DNA of 64,000 bases from Bradyrhizobium sp. SZCCHNS1050 (GTDB lineage: Bacteria > Pseudomonadota > Alphaproteobacteria > Rhizobiales > Xanthobacteraceae). The DNA lies in NCBI RefSeq assembly GCF_032484785.1, contig NZ_JAUETR010000002.1, positions 558,001 to 622,000 of the forward strand. Reading direction: 5' to 3'. This document shows, one piece after another, positions 54,641-64,000 of the stretch. Within the stretch, counting starts at the first letter, position 1; each line of letters starts with the position of its first letter. The position numbers and the translations under genes are program-made. Below the pieces are notes generated by a model. The model saw only the letters and a program-made list of their open reading frames with translations, searched no databases and was not told the DNA's origin.

Positions 54641-55669
54641 ATGGCTTACTTGCCATCGCAAATGAACCTTCTCGAAGCCCTCGCGACCGTGATCGGCACC
54701 GCCGCGATCGCGCCCGCGCTGCTGATCCTCTGGCTGGTGGTCGCCGCCGGTGACAATTCAGGCCCTCCGCTCAAGATCTGGACCGCCTTCCTGCTCGGGG
54801 CAGCCAGCGTGCTCCTGCTCGGCATTATCAGGACGCCGTTCCAGCATGTCGGGCTGACATTGGAGAATCCCTGGATCGCCCAGGCGGTCCGGGCCCTTTT
54901 TGGCGTCGCCTTGCCGGAAGAGCTCGCCAAGGTCGCGGTGATCGCCGCGCTGTGGTCGCGGCGCCGGCAGGTCGGCAATGCCATGGACACGGTATTCTAC
55001 GGTGCCGCCGTCGGGCTCGGCTTCGCGGCTTACGAGAACCTGGCTTATCTCGTCCAGCATGCCGAGATGTGGCGCTCGCTGGCGGTGCTGCGCAGCGTGC
55101 TCACCGTGCCGTTTCATGGCGCGCTCGGCATCATTGCCGGTGCCTATCTCGCGATCGCCCGCACCAGTACGGCGCTTGGCGCCAACCGCCACAATCGCGA
55201 AGGGGCGCGGCTGTCGAGCTGGGCGCTGGTGCTGGCCGCACCCGTGATGCTGCATGCGGCCTTCGACTATCCATTGCTGTTGCTGCAGCGGGCATCGACC
55301 CTCGACACCGCCGCGCGCCTCTGGCTCGGCGGCATCAGCGTGCTGATCGGGTTCTCGTCGATCGCCCTTGCCGTGCGGCTGGTGCGCCGGGTCACCCATC
55401 ACCACACGCCGCGCACCGAGGTGGCGCGGGCAAGGCTGAGCCAGCTGCGCAGGATGTGGGCGCTGCTCCTGCTCGGCGGCGCCGCCGGCTTCGTCGGGCT
55501 CGGATTCGTGCTGACCTCCATCCGGCATTGGCTGCTCAACCCTGACCGCAATGTCGCCGCGGTTCTGGTTCCCCTCGGTCTCACCGCGATCATCGTCGGG
55601 ATGGCCCTTCTGATTGTCACAACGACGATCTATGTTTTCGGTCGCAACCGGATTCGGACGACGGCATAA
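54641..55669 (+). CDS. PrsW-family intramembrane protease
   Basis: 342 residues from ATG 54641. About eight or nine membrane segments with the family's motifs: EE in ALPEELAKV, ExxxL in AYENLAYL, H in VPFHGALGIIAGAYLA, and HxxxD in LHAAFDYPL. Bacterial PrsW cleaves anti-sigma factors in the membrane (B. subtilis RsiW); other members' substrates are unknown. No anti-sigma gene is adjacent. Confidence 0.85.
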   Translation: MAYLPSQMNLLEALATVIGTAAIAPALLILWLVVAAGDNSGPPLKIWTAFLLGAASVLLLGIIRTPFQHVGLTLENPWIAQAVRALFGVALPEELAKVAVIAALWSRRRQVGNAMDTVFYGAAVGLGFAAYENLAYLVQHAEMWRSLAVLRSVLTVPFHGALGIIAGAYLAIARTSTALGANRHNREGARLSSWALVLAAPVMLHAAFDYPLLLLQRASTLDTAARLWLGGISVLIGFSSIALAVRLVRRVTHHHTPRTEVARARLSQLRRMWALLLLGGAAGFVGLGFVLTSIRHWLLNPDRNVAAVLVPLGLTAIIVGMALLIVTTTIYVFGRNRIRTTA

Positions 55670-55798
55670 TCCCGGCATCGCGGGGCCGGCAGAGCAACCA
55701 AATGCGCATTGCGCGCTTGTCCGGGCCGCAGGTCCTCACCATGTGCGTGGGCAGGCGGCCGCGGCGTTAAGCGCGTGAGCTTGCCCGGAGTGACGATC

Positions 55799-56386
55799 AT
55801 GACCCTTCCCCAGGATACGATTCCGCCCGAGCTCGAGCGCATGAAGTCGCAGATGGGCGCAGCCGTGCGCGCGCATTGGAAGGCCTTCCTGATCGAGGGC
55901 ATCCTGCTCGCCGTTCTCGGCCTGCTCGCGATGATCCTCACCCCGCTGGCAAGCCTCGCGGTCACGATCTTCCTCGGCTGGATGTTCCTGATCTCGGGCA
56001 TCGCGGGACTCGCGCTCACCTTCTGGGCCCGCGGCATGCCCGGCTTCTGGTGGTCGCTGTTGTCGGCAGTGCTCGCCATCGTCGCCGGAGTCATCCTGGT
56101 GGCGCAGCCGGTCCAGGGGACGGTGACGCTAACGATCGTGATCGGCGTCTATTTTCTCGCAGAAGGCGTCGCCACCATCATGTATGCGCTGGAGCACCGC
56201 CGCGAGCTGTCCGGGCGCTGGTCGTGGCTGGCAATCTCGGGCGTGGTCGACATCGCGATCGCCGGCATCATCATTTCCGGTCTGCCCGGCACGGCGTTGT
56301 GGGCGATCGGTCTGCTGGTCGGCATCAACCTGCTGTTCGGCGGGCTGTCGATGATCGGCATGGCGCTCGCCGCGCGCAACGGTTGA
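55799..56386 (+). CDS. HdeD-family acid-resistance-like membrane protein
   Basis: 195 residues from ATG 55799. Six membrane segments with the DUF308 pattern: WKAFLIEGILLAVLGLLAMILTPLASLAVTIFLGWMFLISGI, LLSAVLAIVAGVILVAQPVQG, LAEGVATIMYALEHRRELSGRWSWLAISGVVDIAIAGIIISGLPG, and GINLLFGGLSMIGMALAA. It probably supports envelope stress tolerance; the mechanism is unknown. Confidence 0.88.
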   Translation: MTLPQDTIPPELERMKSQMGAAVRAHWKAFLIEGILLAVLGLLAMILTPLASLAVTIFLGWMFLISGIAGLALTFWARGMPGFWWSLLSAVLAIVAGVILVAQPVQGTVTLTIVIGVYFLAEGVATIMYALEHRRELSGRWSWLAISGVVDIAIAGIIISGLPGTALWAIGLLVGINLLFGGLSMIGMALAARNG

Positions 56387-56444
56387 CGCCGGAGGGCTCG
56401 ATTTTCGGGATGACAAGCGGCCGCGCGGCCGCTATAGGATGGGC

Positions 56445-56525
56445 ATGATCAACGCCGCCACCAGCTTTTATTGGTACTTTAGCTACGACAGCTCGCTGGC
56501 GGCGGGAGGATCGCGCTCAATCTGA
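56445..56525 (+). CDS. Leader peptide of an aromatic amino-acid attenuator
   Basis: ATG 56445 to TGA 56525, 26 codons, with AGGA upstream. Codons 8-12 and 14 are Phe-Tyr-Trp-Tyr-Phe and Tyr (SFYWYFSY), all three aromatic products of the pathway that the next gene begins. This is the signature of a translated attenuation leader. It ends 26 bases before the terminator hairpin. Confidence 0.85.
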   Translation: MINAATSFYWYFSYDSSLAAGGSRSI

Positions 56526-56576
56526 CACATTGCAGCAAGATATCCGAACGAGCCGCCAGACCTGGCGGCTTTTTTA
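56454..56576 (+). promoter_or_regulatory. Ribosome-mediated attenuator (segments 1-2-3-4) before DAHP synthase
   Basis: Segment 1 GCCGCCA (56454-56460) complements segment 2 CTGGCGGC (56496-56503). Segment 2 also complements segment 3 GCCGCCAG (56552-56559), which in turn complements segment 4 CTGGCGGC (56562-56569). The aromatic codons lie between segments 1 and 2, so a stalled ribosome covers segment 1, frees segment 2 to pair with 3 and prevents the 3:4 terminator. A ribosome that reaches the stop (56523) would cover segment 2 and let 3:4 form. Confidence 0.85.
56551..56576 (+). terminator. Attenuator terminator
   Basis: AGCCGCCAG / CTGGCGGCT (56551-56559 with 56562-56570) followed by six T, a compact strong terminator 40 bases before the DAHP synthase start. 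Confidence 0.88.
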
Positions 56577-56616
56577 TTGCCGGCAGGTGCCCACCCAAGA
56601 GACCCAGGAGCCCGCC

Positions 56617-57702
<1,086 letters not shown>

Positions 57703-57719
57703 CACTCACGACCGATCAA

Positions 57720-57742
57720 GCGGCGCGCGTCGGGCGCGCCGC
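57720..57742. repeat. GC hairpin between convergent genes
   Basis: GCGGCGCG / CGCGCCGC with a short loop between aroG and the convergent small gene; a possible bidirectional terminator without a T-run. Confidence 0.45.
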
Positions 57743-57751
57743 AGATCGCGC

Positions 57752-58009
57752 TCAGCAGCCGCGGCAGATGCCCTTGATCTTGCGATCGAGCTCGCGGTCT
57801 TCCTTGGTCGTGCCGCTCATCGAATTGTCCTCAGCCTGCTCGGCCTTCGGCAGGTCGCTGGGGCGCACCTGACGATGGCCGACCGGCGCCTGCGGCGGCA
57901 TGCCGCTCTTCGATCCGGTGCCGGCGGAGGAGCCGCTGCCGCTCTGCGCCAGCGCGATGCCATCGGTGACGGCCATCAGGAGCCCCATCGCGATCGCAAA
58001 TTTCTTCAT
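57752..58009 (-). CDS. Small secreted protein, unknown
   Basis: 85 residues from ATG 58009. Signal peptide (IAMGLLMAVTDGIALAQ) then a Gly/Ser linker and a charged end (LPKAEQAEDNSMSGTTKEDRELDRKIKGICRGC) with two C-terminal Cys. It begins 36 bases before the epmB stop codon region on the same strand. Function unknown. Confidence 0.65.
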   Translation of the reverse strand: MKKFAIAMGLLMAVTDGIALAQSGSGSSAGTGSKSGMPPQAPVGHRQVRPSDLPKAEQAEDNSMSGTTKEDRELDRKIKGICRGC

Positions 58010-58045
58010 GTTGCTCCTCCGTGTCAGCGGAATCGGCAGGACACT

Positions 58046-59140
58046 TCATCCCGCGGCGGGCGGATAGAGGTGCGCCTCACCGCAATAGTCAATCACACGA
58101 TAGCGCGTTTGCGCAGCTGCCGCATGATCCTGCTCAACAGTTTCATCCGCAGTGAGGTATTGCGGCCCCACCGGCGCCTTGCCGTAGCCGCCGGGGATGT
58201 CGAGCACGTAGTCGGGCTGGCACAGGCCGGACACCCGGCCGCGTAGCGTTCGAATCAGCGCCTGCCCTTGCGCCAGCGTGGTGCGCAGATGCGCCGTGCC
58301 CGGCGCGAGGTCGCCATGGTGCAGGTAATACGGCTTGATGCGGGTCTCGACGAAGCCGCGCATCAGCGCCTCCAGGGTCGCCGCGTCATCATTGACGCCG
58401 CGCAGCAGCACCGACTGGCTGACCATGGGAATGCCGGCATCGATCAGCCGCGCGCAGGCCGCGCGCACCGGCGGACTCAATTCGCGCGGATGATTGGCAT
58501 GCAGCGCGATCCAGGTCGTTGCGCCCGGCGCCTTCAGCGCGTCAACCAGCGCCGGCGTGATGCGCTGGGGATCGGCGACCGGCAAACGGGTGTGGATACG
58601 GACGATCCTGACGTGATCGATGCCGGCGAGATCGGCCATGATCTCCTTCAGCCGCCGCGGCGACAGCATCAGCGGATCGCCGCCGGTGAGGATCACCTCC
58701 CAGATCTCGTCATGTGCGCGGATGTAGTCGAGCGCCGCGCGATAGGCCTCCTCCGACAGCGCATTGTCCTTGCCGGGCCCGACCATCTCGCGACGGAAGC
58801 AGAAGCGGCAATAGACCGCGCAGACATGCACCAGCTTGAGCAGCACCCGATCGGGATAGCGGTGCACGATGCCCGGCACCGGCGCATGCGAATCGTCGCC
58901 GATCGGATCGCCGCGCTCGCCAGGCGCGGCCTTCAGCTCATCCGTGCTGGGCACGAACTGGCGCGCAATCGGATCATTCGGATCGTCGACGTCGATCAGG
59001 TCGGCGAGATGCGTCGTCACCGCCACGGCATAGCGCTGCGCCACGCGCGCCAGCGCCGGCTGGTCCGCCGCGTCAGCCAAGCCCTGCGCGACGAGATCCT
59101 CGGCGCTGCGCAACGTGGTCGGACGTTCGATCCTGTTCAT
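58046..59140 (-). CDS. epmB: EF-P (R)-beta-lysine synthesis: lysine 2,3-aminomutase family, EpmB
   Basis: 364 residues from ATG 59140. Radical SAM cluster CxxxCxxC in [16 protein letters not shown], then [19 protein letters not shown] and [11 protein letters not shown] Lys region near [17 protein letters not shown]. Close in length to EpmB/KamA. Its start overlaps the epmA stop (ATGA), and efp is divergent, so it is the EpmB that turns lysine into (R)-beta-lysine for EF-P rather than a catabolic KamA. Confidence 0.9.
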   Translation of the reverse strand: MNRIERPTTLRSAEDLVAQGLADAADQPALARVAQRYAVAVTTHLADLIDVDDPNDPIARQFVPSTDELKAAPGERGDPIGDDSHAPVPGIVHRYPDRVLLKLVHVCAVYCRFCFRREMVGPGKDNALSEEAYRAALDYIRAHDEIWEVILTGGDPLMLSPRRLKEIMADLAGIDHVRIVRIHTRLPVADPQRITPALVDALKAPGATTWIALHANHPRELSPPVRAACARLIDAGIPMVSQSVLLRGVNDDAATLEALMRGFVETRIKPYYLHHGDLAPGTAHLRTTLAQGQALIRTLRGRVSGLCQPDYVLDIPGGYGKAPVGPQYLTADETVEQDHAAAAQTRYRVIDYCGEAHLYPPAAG

Positions 59141-60186
59141 CGCTCACCTGCCGGCGGCGTCCACACCACCTGATCGATCCTGGTGGCGCCGGCCGCCAGC
59201 ATCACCAGGCGGTCGAAGCCGAGCGCCACGCCGCTCGCCTGCGGCATCGCGGCCACGGCGGCGAGGAAGTCCTCGTCGAGCGGATAGCGCTCGCCATAGC
59301 GGCGCTCCTTCTCGGCCATCTCCTGCTCGAAGCGGCGGCGCTGCTCGGCGGCGTCGGTGAGCTCGCCGAAGCCGTTGGCGAGCTCGACGCCGCAGGCATA
59401 GACCTCGAACCGCTCGGCGACGCGGGGGTCGGCCGCCACCCGCGCCAGCGCGGCCTCCGGCGCCGGATATTCATGGAGCACCGTGAGCCGACCCTGCCCG
59501 AGATGCGGCTCGACATGCTCGACCAGCACCTTGCTGAACAGGTCCGACCAGGTGTCGTCGTCGCTGATCCGGATCTTGCCGGCGGCGGCCTGGGCCAGCG
59601 CCCCACGGTCGCCCGCACCGTCGCGGATGGTCGCGAGCAGGTCGATCCCGGCATGGCGCGCGAACGCGCCGGCAACCGTCAGCAGCTCTGGCTCGGCGAA
59701 GGGATCAGCGGTGCGGCCACGGAAGGCGAACCGCCGGATTCCGGTCGCCTGAGCCGCATGGGCGATCACCACGACCGTGTCGGCCATGATCGCGTCGTAG
59801 GGCACCTCCGCCCGATACCATTCCAGCATGGTGAATTCCGGCAGGTGCAGGTCGCCGCGCTCGCGGTCGCGGAACACGCGGGCGAACTCGAAGATCCGCC
59901 GCTCCCCGGCCGCCAGCAGCTTCTTGCAGGCGAATTCCGGCGAGGTTCGAAAATACCGCCGGTGCCGGGTCCCGTCCGGCGCCGTCAGGTCGGTGCGCGG
60001 TGCGTGCAGATGGGTCTCGTTGCCCGGCGACACCTGCAGGATGCCGGTCTCGACCTCGGTAAACCCCTGCTCGTCGAACCAGGCCCGCAACGCCCTGGTG
60101 ATGGCGGCCCGGGCGAGCAGGAACGGCCTGACATCGGCGTGCCGCTGCGGCGACCACCACGGCGAAGGCGCGGGCTCCCGGGACAT
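59137..60186 (-). CDS. epmA: EF-P lysine-lysyl transferase EpmA (PoxA/GenX)
   Basis: 349 residues from ATG 60186. A class II lysyl-tRNA synthetase catalytic domain without the anticodon domain: [71 protein letters not shown] (motif 2), and [13 protein letters not shown] (motif 3). It attaches (R)-beta-lysine to EF-P. Translationally coupled to epmB. Divergent from efp by a 138-base gap. Confidence 0.93.
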   Translation of the reverse strand: MSREPAPSPWWSPQRHADVRPFLLARAAITRALRAWFDEQGFTEVETGILQVSPGNETHLHAPRTDLTAPDGTRHRRYFRTSPEFACKKLLAAGERRIFEFARVFRDRERGDLHLPEFTMLEWYRAEVPYDAIMADTVVVIAHAAQATGIRRFAFRGRTADPFAEPELLTVAGAFARHAGIDLLATIRDGAGDRGALAQAAAGKIRISDDDTWSDLFSKVLVEHVEPHLGQGRLTVLHEYPAPEAALARVAADPRVAERFEVYACGVELANGFGELTDAAEQRRRFEQEMAEKERRYGERYPLDEDFLAAVAAMPQASGVALGFDRLVMLAAGATRIDQVVWTPPAGER

Positions 60187-60324
60187 CAGGAGGTCGTCCG
60201 TTCGGGCCGCAAAAGACTGGCAACCCCGGACAAAATCAGTATGTTGCCGCCCGAAACCGCATTCCGCGTCGCGTGGCGCCCCGGCTTGGTCCGGCGCCCC
60301 CTTTTCAGTGTCAGGAAAACAGCT

Positions 60325-60891
60325 TTGAAAGTCATCGCCAGCTCTATTCGCAAGGGTAACGTCATTGAGCAAGATGGAAAGCTCTATGTCGTCGTGACCG
60401 CCGAGAACATCCATCCCGGCAAGGGCACCCCGGTCAGCCAGATCGAAATGCGCCGAATCAGCGACGGCGTGAAGATCTCCGAGCGCTTCAAGACCACCGA
60501 CCAGGTCGAGAAGGCGACGATCGAGGAGCGCAACTTCACGTACCTCTACGAGGATGCGGACGGCTTCCACTTCATGAACCCGGAGACCTACGACCAGGTC
60601 CAGGTGCCGAAGGACGTGGTCGGCAACCAGGCCGCCTATCTTCAGGAGAACATGACGGTCAAGCTGTCGATGCACGACGTGGTCCCGGTGGCGATCACGT
60701 TGCCGCAGCGCGTCACGCTCGAAGTGGTCGAGACCGAGCCGGTCACCAAGGGCCAGACCGCGTCGTCGTCCTACAAGCCGGCGGTGCTCTCCAACGGCGT
60801 TCGCACCGGCGTGCCGGCGCACATCACGGTCGGCACCCGCATCGTCGTCATGACCGAGGACGGCTCCTACTGCGAGCGCGCCAAGGACTGA
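60325..60891 (+). CDS. efp: Elongation factor P
   Basis: 188 residues from TTG 60325 with TCAGGAAAAC upstream (there is no ATG in the right place). [24 protein letters not shown] start, the modified Lys at about residue 33 in [10 protein letters not shown], three-domain fold with [22 protein letters not shown] rescues ribosomes stalled at polyproline. The HPGKG loop matches the EpmA/EpmB target, and those genes are divergent. Confidence 0.95.
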   Translation: MKVIASSIRKGNVIEQDGKLYVVVTAENIHPGKGTPVSQIEMRRISDGVKISERFKTTDQVEKATIEERNFTYLYEDADGFHFMNPETYDQVQVPKDVVGNQAAYLQENMTVKLSMHDVVPVAITLPQRVTLEVVETEPVTKGQTASSSYKPAVLSNGVRTGVPAHITVGTRIVVMTEDGSYCERAKD

Positions 60892-60930
60892 GGCATCTCG
60901 AGGATCTGACGCCGGGGGGCGCGGGGGGAT

Positions 60931-62547
60931 TTGGGGGCACGGGTCATCACACTCATCGCCGCCCTGGCGGCGATCATCACGCTGGCCGCGCCGTCCACGA
61001 CGCGCGCGGCCGATGACTTTGCTCCGCTCGCCCTCACCATCAACCGCGCCGACTGGCGCGCGGCGCTGGACCAGCTCCGCTCCGAACTCAACGCGGCGCC
61101 CGAGGTCGCTGCCGACTTCGCTCTGTCCGCGCACCGGAGCAGCGTTTCGGCCGGCGATGCGCGGCGCAGGCCCGCGCTGATCCAGCTCAACGGCGTGACC
61201 TCGACCATCTTCACGGGGATCGGACGCAGTCCGGTCCCCGTTTTGCTGCCGTTCGACGCCGCGTCCTATCTTGCTGCGCGCCGCAGCGCCGCCATCGCGG
61301 CGCGCGATCTGCCGCGCTATCAGGCCGACTTCCAGACCGACCTGTTCGATGCCGGCCCGTCCGGCTACGACGCCGTGTTCTCGCTGCCGCCGGAGACGGC
61401 CTCCGGCCTGCCGCCGCGCGTCTTCGCAAAGCCGGTCGAGATCCAGATCACCGGCTCGCTCCTCACCTACGAGGTCGCCGATCCCGCCGGCGGCAAGGGC
61501 GAAGGCGTCAAGGCGCTGTCAGCGCAATATCCCGATCTGCGCCGCTTCATCCGCGAGGGCTATGTCCGCTACGCCTTCACGCGTTTCGGCGTGCCCTACG
61601 TGGTCTCGATCCAGTGCCTGGACAGCGCGCCGCGGCCGCGCCGGCTCGCCTGCCGCGAGGCCTATCCCATCGCCGAACGCTTTCTCAAGGCGCTCCGCAT
61701 CGCCGGCGGGCAGCCGTCGCGAATCCCGCCGGAGATCGCGCCGCTCGCCGCCGAGCGCCCGCTCACGCTGGATGCCGATTTCACCTATCGGCCCGTTGGC
61801 GACATCGTCGCCAACAGCGGCGGACGCAGCCGGAGCGGGCGGGCCGACCGCACCGTCTATTCGCAGATCCGCTATCCGCTGGATGCGCCGGCCTATGTGC
61901 ATTCGCAGTCGTTCGGCCGCCGGCGCGCGAGCGACAAATTCGACCAGCCATGGAGCCAGTATCCCTGGCGCGACAATTTCTGCGAGGCGCGCAGCTTCAA
62001 CGTCGGGCAGTGCGCCAGCGGCTTCGGCCATCAGGGCCAGGATCTCAGGCCGGGCGCCTGCCCGGTGCGCCGCGACGGCGCGGACGGCTGCAACCCGTGG
62101 CGGCAGCGCGTGCTCGCCGTGCGCGACGGCGTCGTGATCCGCTCGACCCGGCAGCAGGCGGTGACGGTGCAGGTCAACAGCGGCACCGAGCACATCCGCT
62201 TCCGCTACATGCACATGAATCCAGCGGCGATGGATGCCGACGGCCTGCTCAACGGCCGCAGCCTTCGCGAGGGCGAGCCGATCGGCGTGGTCTCGAACTA
62301 TCTCGACCATCCCAACGGCACCACGCGCCATCTGCATTTCGACGTCCAGTTGTTCACGCGCGACGGCTGGATCTGGGTCAATCCCTACGTGACGCTGATC
62401 ACAGCCTATGAGCGCCTGATCGGCGGCCGCGGCCGCGAGGTCGGGCTGGAGGAGATCGCCGCGTCGCCGCCGTCGACCACCGGCGCACTCGGATCGTCAC
62501 CGCTCGGACCAGCGGCCGACGCTGCCGCAGGGCGCGACCGGAACTGA
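60931..62547 (+). CDS. Secreted M23-family (LytM) peptidase
   Basis: 538 residues from TTG 60931 (GGGGGGA just upstream). Signal peptide (VITLIAALAAIITLAAPSTTRA) precedes a long N-terminal region (about 30-330) and a C-terminal LytM domain with the metal residues in SGFGHQGQDLRPG and TRHLHFDVQLF, plus YMHMNPAAMDADGLLNGRSLREGEPIGVVSNY. It probably hydrolyses peptidoglycan cross-links or activates amidases. Eight bases after its start region lies the efp end, but orientation matches efp; co-transcription is possible. Confidence 0.85.
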   Translation: MGARVITLIAALAAIITLAAPSTTRAADDFAPLALTINRADWRAALDQLRSELNAAPEVAADFALSAHRSSVSAGDARRRPALIQLNGVTSTIFTGIGRSPVPVLLPFDAASYLAARRSAAIAARDLPRYQADFQTDLFDAGPSGYDAVFSLPPETASGLPPRVFAKPVEIQITGSLLTYEVADPAGGKGEGVKALSAQYPDLRRFIREGYVRYAFTRFGVPYVVSIQCLDSAPRPRRLACREAYPIAERFLKALRIAGGQPSRIPPEIAPLAAERPLTLDADFTYRPVGDIVANSGGRSRSGRADRTVYSQIRYPLDAPAYVHSQSFGRRRASDKFDQPWSQYPWRDNFCEARSFNVGQCASGFGHQGQDLRPGACPVRRDGADGCNPWRQRVLAVRDGVVIRSTRQQAVTVQVNSGTEHIRFRYMHMNPAAMDADGLLNGRSLREGEPIGVVSNYLDHPNGTTRHLHFDVQLFTRDGWIWVNPYVTLITAYERLIGGRGREVGLEEIAASPPSTTGALGSSPLGPAADAAAGRDRN

Positions 62548-62608
62548 TCGCCGGCTGGCCCGGAACCGGGACCCACCGCTCCGGGTTGTCTGGTCAGGAG
62601 GATCGCAG

Positions 62609-62872
62609 ATGATGACAGCCAACCCGCATCGCAGAGCCGGACCAGCGCTCGTTTCAACCGCGATTGCGCTGCTCTGCGTGGGCGCGCTGACGATGCTGGT
62701 GCGCGACCGCTGGCATCCGCCGGAAATCAAGTCCGCCGAGGCGGCACGGCATTCGATGACCGGCCAGGTCGCCCGCGCCGCCGGCGCGCGCGTGATGCCG
62801 ACCGACCCCAGCCTCGCGGTCGAGCCGAAGCCGGAAGGTCCCCAGCGGGCGCAGCCGGCGAATCCGTTTTGA
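62609..62872 (+). CDS. Small membrane-anchored protein, unknown
   Basis: 87 residues from ATG 62609 (GGAGGATCGCAG upstream). Basic start, one membrane helix (LVSTAIALLCVGALTMLV), then a polar, probably periplasmic, tail with Pro-rich end (VEPKPEGPQRAQPANPF). Follows the M23 peptidase gene. Function unknown. Confidence 0.6.
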   Translation: MMTANPHRRAGPALVSTAIALLCVGALTMLVRDRWHPPEIKSAEAARHSMTGQVARAAGARVMPTDPSLAVEPKPEGPQRAQPANPF

Positions 62873-62959
62873 GCGCAGCCCCCTTGCTGATCAGTTCGAG
62901 CTGACTGCAAGCGGCATGTGTCTCTTGCAACTCCAAGGAGACGGCCAAGGAGCAAGAAG

Positions 62960-63142
62960 TCATGCCGACCACTTGTCCTCTTCGCGGCGGTGCTCCTCGG
63001 CGTTGAGACGATCCGCAATCTCTTGCGCCATCGCCTCGTTCTTCGTCGTTGCGATCGGCTTGCCGTCCTGGCGCTGCACGCGCTCCTTGTCGGCTTCCAG
63101 CGGAAAATCCTCCGGCTTGAGCGGTTCGTCCGTCCCGGTCAT
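62960..63142 (-). CDS. Small charged protein, unknown
   Basis: 60 residues from ATG 63142. Highly charged (DEPLKPEDFPLEADKERVQRQDGKPIATTKNEAMAQEIADRLNAEEHRREED), no membrane segment. The frame is open further upstream, but this ATG has GGAGG within range. Family recognised only as recurrent in rhizobia; function unknown. Confidence 0.6.
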   Translation of the reverse strand: MTGTDEPLKPEDFPLEADKERVQRQDGKPIATTKNEAMAQEIADRLNAEEHRREEDKWSA

Positions 63143-63201
63143 GCGCGCCTCCTCTGCCTCCCGCGTATAACCCGCCGGGCCGTGCTGCGGTTCCGGACAA
63201 C

Positions 63202-63672
63202 TCACGAAGCCGCCCGCACCGGCCGCTCCGCCGGCGTCCAGCGGAAGGCGACGCCATAGCGATTCCAGAGATTGATCACGCCGATCGCCGACGTCAGGAA
63301 CACCAGCTCCGTTTCCGAGAATTCGGCCCGGGCCTGAGCATAGACCTCGTCGCTGACGCCGCCCTGCAGCGTGGTCAGCGCCTCGGTGAACGCCAGCGCC
63401 GCGCGCTCGCGGGCCGAGAATTGCGGCGCCTCGCGCCACACCACGACAAGATTGATCTTGTCGGCGGACACGCCGAGCTTCTCGGCCAGCAGCACATGAT
63501 GCTGCACGCAGAATGCGCAGCCGTTGATCTGCGACGCCCTGATCTTGACGAGTTCGAGCAACTGCTTGTCGAGGCCGGCCTTCGCCGCCTGCTGACTCAC
63601 CGCAAGGATGGCGTCGTAAAGCTCCGGCGCCTGGCTCCGGAACGCGGTGTACTCGCTGCGCGCATGTGACAT
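63202..63672 (-). CDS. AhpD-like carboxymuconolactone decarboxylase-family alkylhydroperoxidase
   Basis: 156 residues from ATG 63672 (ATG 63687 is also possible). AhpD core with the redox pair in NGCAFCVQHHVLLAEKLGV (C-x2-C, then His), and PQFSARERAALAFTEALTTL. Probably peroxidase or redox role. It is divergent from a MarR regulator with two palindromes between, so likely controlled by it, perhaps by peroxide or an electrophile. Confidence 0.88.
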   Translation of the reverse strand: MSHARSEYTAFRSQAPELYDAILAVSQQAAKAGLDKQLLELVKIRASQINGCAFCVQHHVLLAEKLGVSADKINLVVVWREAPQFSARERAALAFTEALTTLQGGVSDEVYAQARAEFSETELVFLTSAIGVINLWNRYGVAFRWTPAERPVRAAS

Positions 63673-63691
63673 GTGTCTGTCTCTCATGTTA

Positions 63692-63723
63692 TCAGATGTC
63701 TGACAACTTATCAGGGCTCTGAT
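63692..63723. promoter_or_regulatory. Two palindromic operators between ahpD-like gene and marR
   Basis: TCAGATGTCTGA (63692-63703) and ATCAGGGCTCTGAT (63710-63723) are both perfect inverted repeats with the shared half-site TCAG, 19 bases centre to centre, filling the 54-base divergent gap. MarR-type dimers bind such sites. Confidence 0.65.
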
Positions 63724-63726
63724 GAT

Positions 63727-64000
63727 ATGCGCAAGGCACCGGAATTGACGACCTCGCGAGCGTCGCGAAAGGCTGGCCCCGCGCGTCGGCCCAGGAGTCA
63801 AACCCGGACTCGACCCAGGACGGCGGCCCGCCCGCCATCGCCCGGCGAGGGCAAGCGCGGCGAGGACGGCTACCTTGCCTATCTGCTGCGCCAGGCGCAG
63901 GCCGCGGCGCGGTTGTCGCTCGACCGCGCGCTCATCGCGACCGGGCTGACCCATCCGCAATTCGTGGTGCTGACGATGCTGAAGGCCTATCCCGGGCTGT
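63727..64000 (+). CDS. MarR-family transcriptional regulator (3' end outside the window)
   Basis: Frame open from ATG 63727 to the window end (91 codons). After an unusually long basic Pro/Arg/Ser-rich N-terminal tail (about 45 residues), the MarR helical start is seen: YLLRQAQAAARLSLDRALIATGLTHPQFVVLTMLKAYPGL. The rest of the winged helix is cut off. Divergent from the AhpD-like gene. Confidence 0.8.
   Translation, partial: MRKAPELTTSRASRKAGPARRPRSQTRTRPRTAARPPSPGEGKRGEDGYLAYLLRQAQAAARLSLDRALIATGLTHPQFVVLTMLKAYPGL

Overview
The window is high-GC alphaproteobacterial chromosome, most likely Bradyrhizobium or a very close relative. The main reasons are an ndvC/ndvB-type locus for cyclic beta-(1,3),(1,6)-glucan (a Bradyrhizobium hallmark), a 409-residue 5-aminolevulinate synthase preceded by an FNR/FixK box, the alphaproteobacterial isocitrate lyase type with its divergent ScfR/RamB-like regulator, and many small secreted or lipoprotein genes of the kind common in this genus. 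No rRNA or CRISPR array is visible. Three tRNA genes are present: Lys-UUU, Pro-UGG and Glu-UUC.

Layout: (1) 1-7.1 kb: end of a Pro/Ala-rich protein, a small membrane protein and the glucan locus (ndvC, a secreted Cys-containing protein, ndvB). (2) 7.5-17.2 kb: an accessory stretch starting at tRNA-Lys. It holds an IS3-family element inserted cleanly into a TylF-like methyltransferase gene, small lipoproteins, an AT-richer gene with a HEPN-like Rx4H motif, an alpha/beta hydrolase and an IS30-family element. (3) 17.2-26.9 kb: LysE exporter, isocitrate lyase and its divergent regulator, a single-domain response regulator, a truncated haemoglobin behind a perfect FixK/FNR box, a Nudix hydrolase and small secreted proteins. 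(4) 27.2-36.3 kb: a TRAP transporter, then a leucine/isovalerate degradation operon (mccB-mccA-HMG-CoA lyase) with TetR and Lrp-type regulators divergent from it. (5) 36.3-41.6 kb: complex I NDUFS4-like subunit, OpgC-type glucan acyltransferase, and a FixK-box-headed group with an adaptor/permease/ATPase ABC exporter. (6) 41.9-56.4 kb: tRNAs, double cold-shock protein, Sir2 deacylase, HU, glyoxalase, GST, PilZ and Rieske proteins, hemerythrin, hemA, a PLP enzyme, PrsW and HdeD-like membrane proteins. (7) 56.4-64 kb: a DAHP synthase gene behind a complete ribosome-mediated attenuator, the EF-P modification locus (epmB-epmA divergent from efp), an M23 peptidase, and an AhpD-like gene divergent from a MarR regulator with two palindromic operators.

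The most notable non-gene structure is the attenuator at 56445-56576. A 26-codon leader peptide carries a Phe-Tyr-Trp-Tyr-Phe run followed by another Tyr, and four mutually complementary RNA segments lie in the classic 1-2-3-4 order before DAHP synthase. The best genome-dynamics observation is the IS3 element splitting the SAM-binding motif of a methyltransferase: removing the element plus one copy of its 4-bp target duplication restores one uninterrupted frame. Three FNR/FixK boxes suggest that truncated haemoglobin, hemA and an ABC-exporter group share low-oxygen control.

All calls rest on reading the sequence and on remembered family features. No database search was run. Several start codons are choices between alternatives and are flagged as such.
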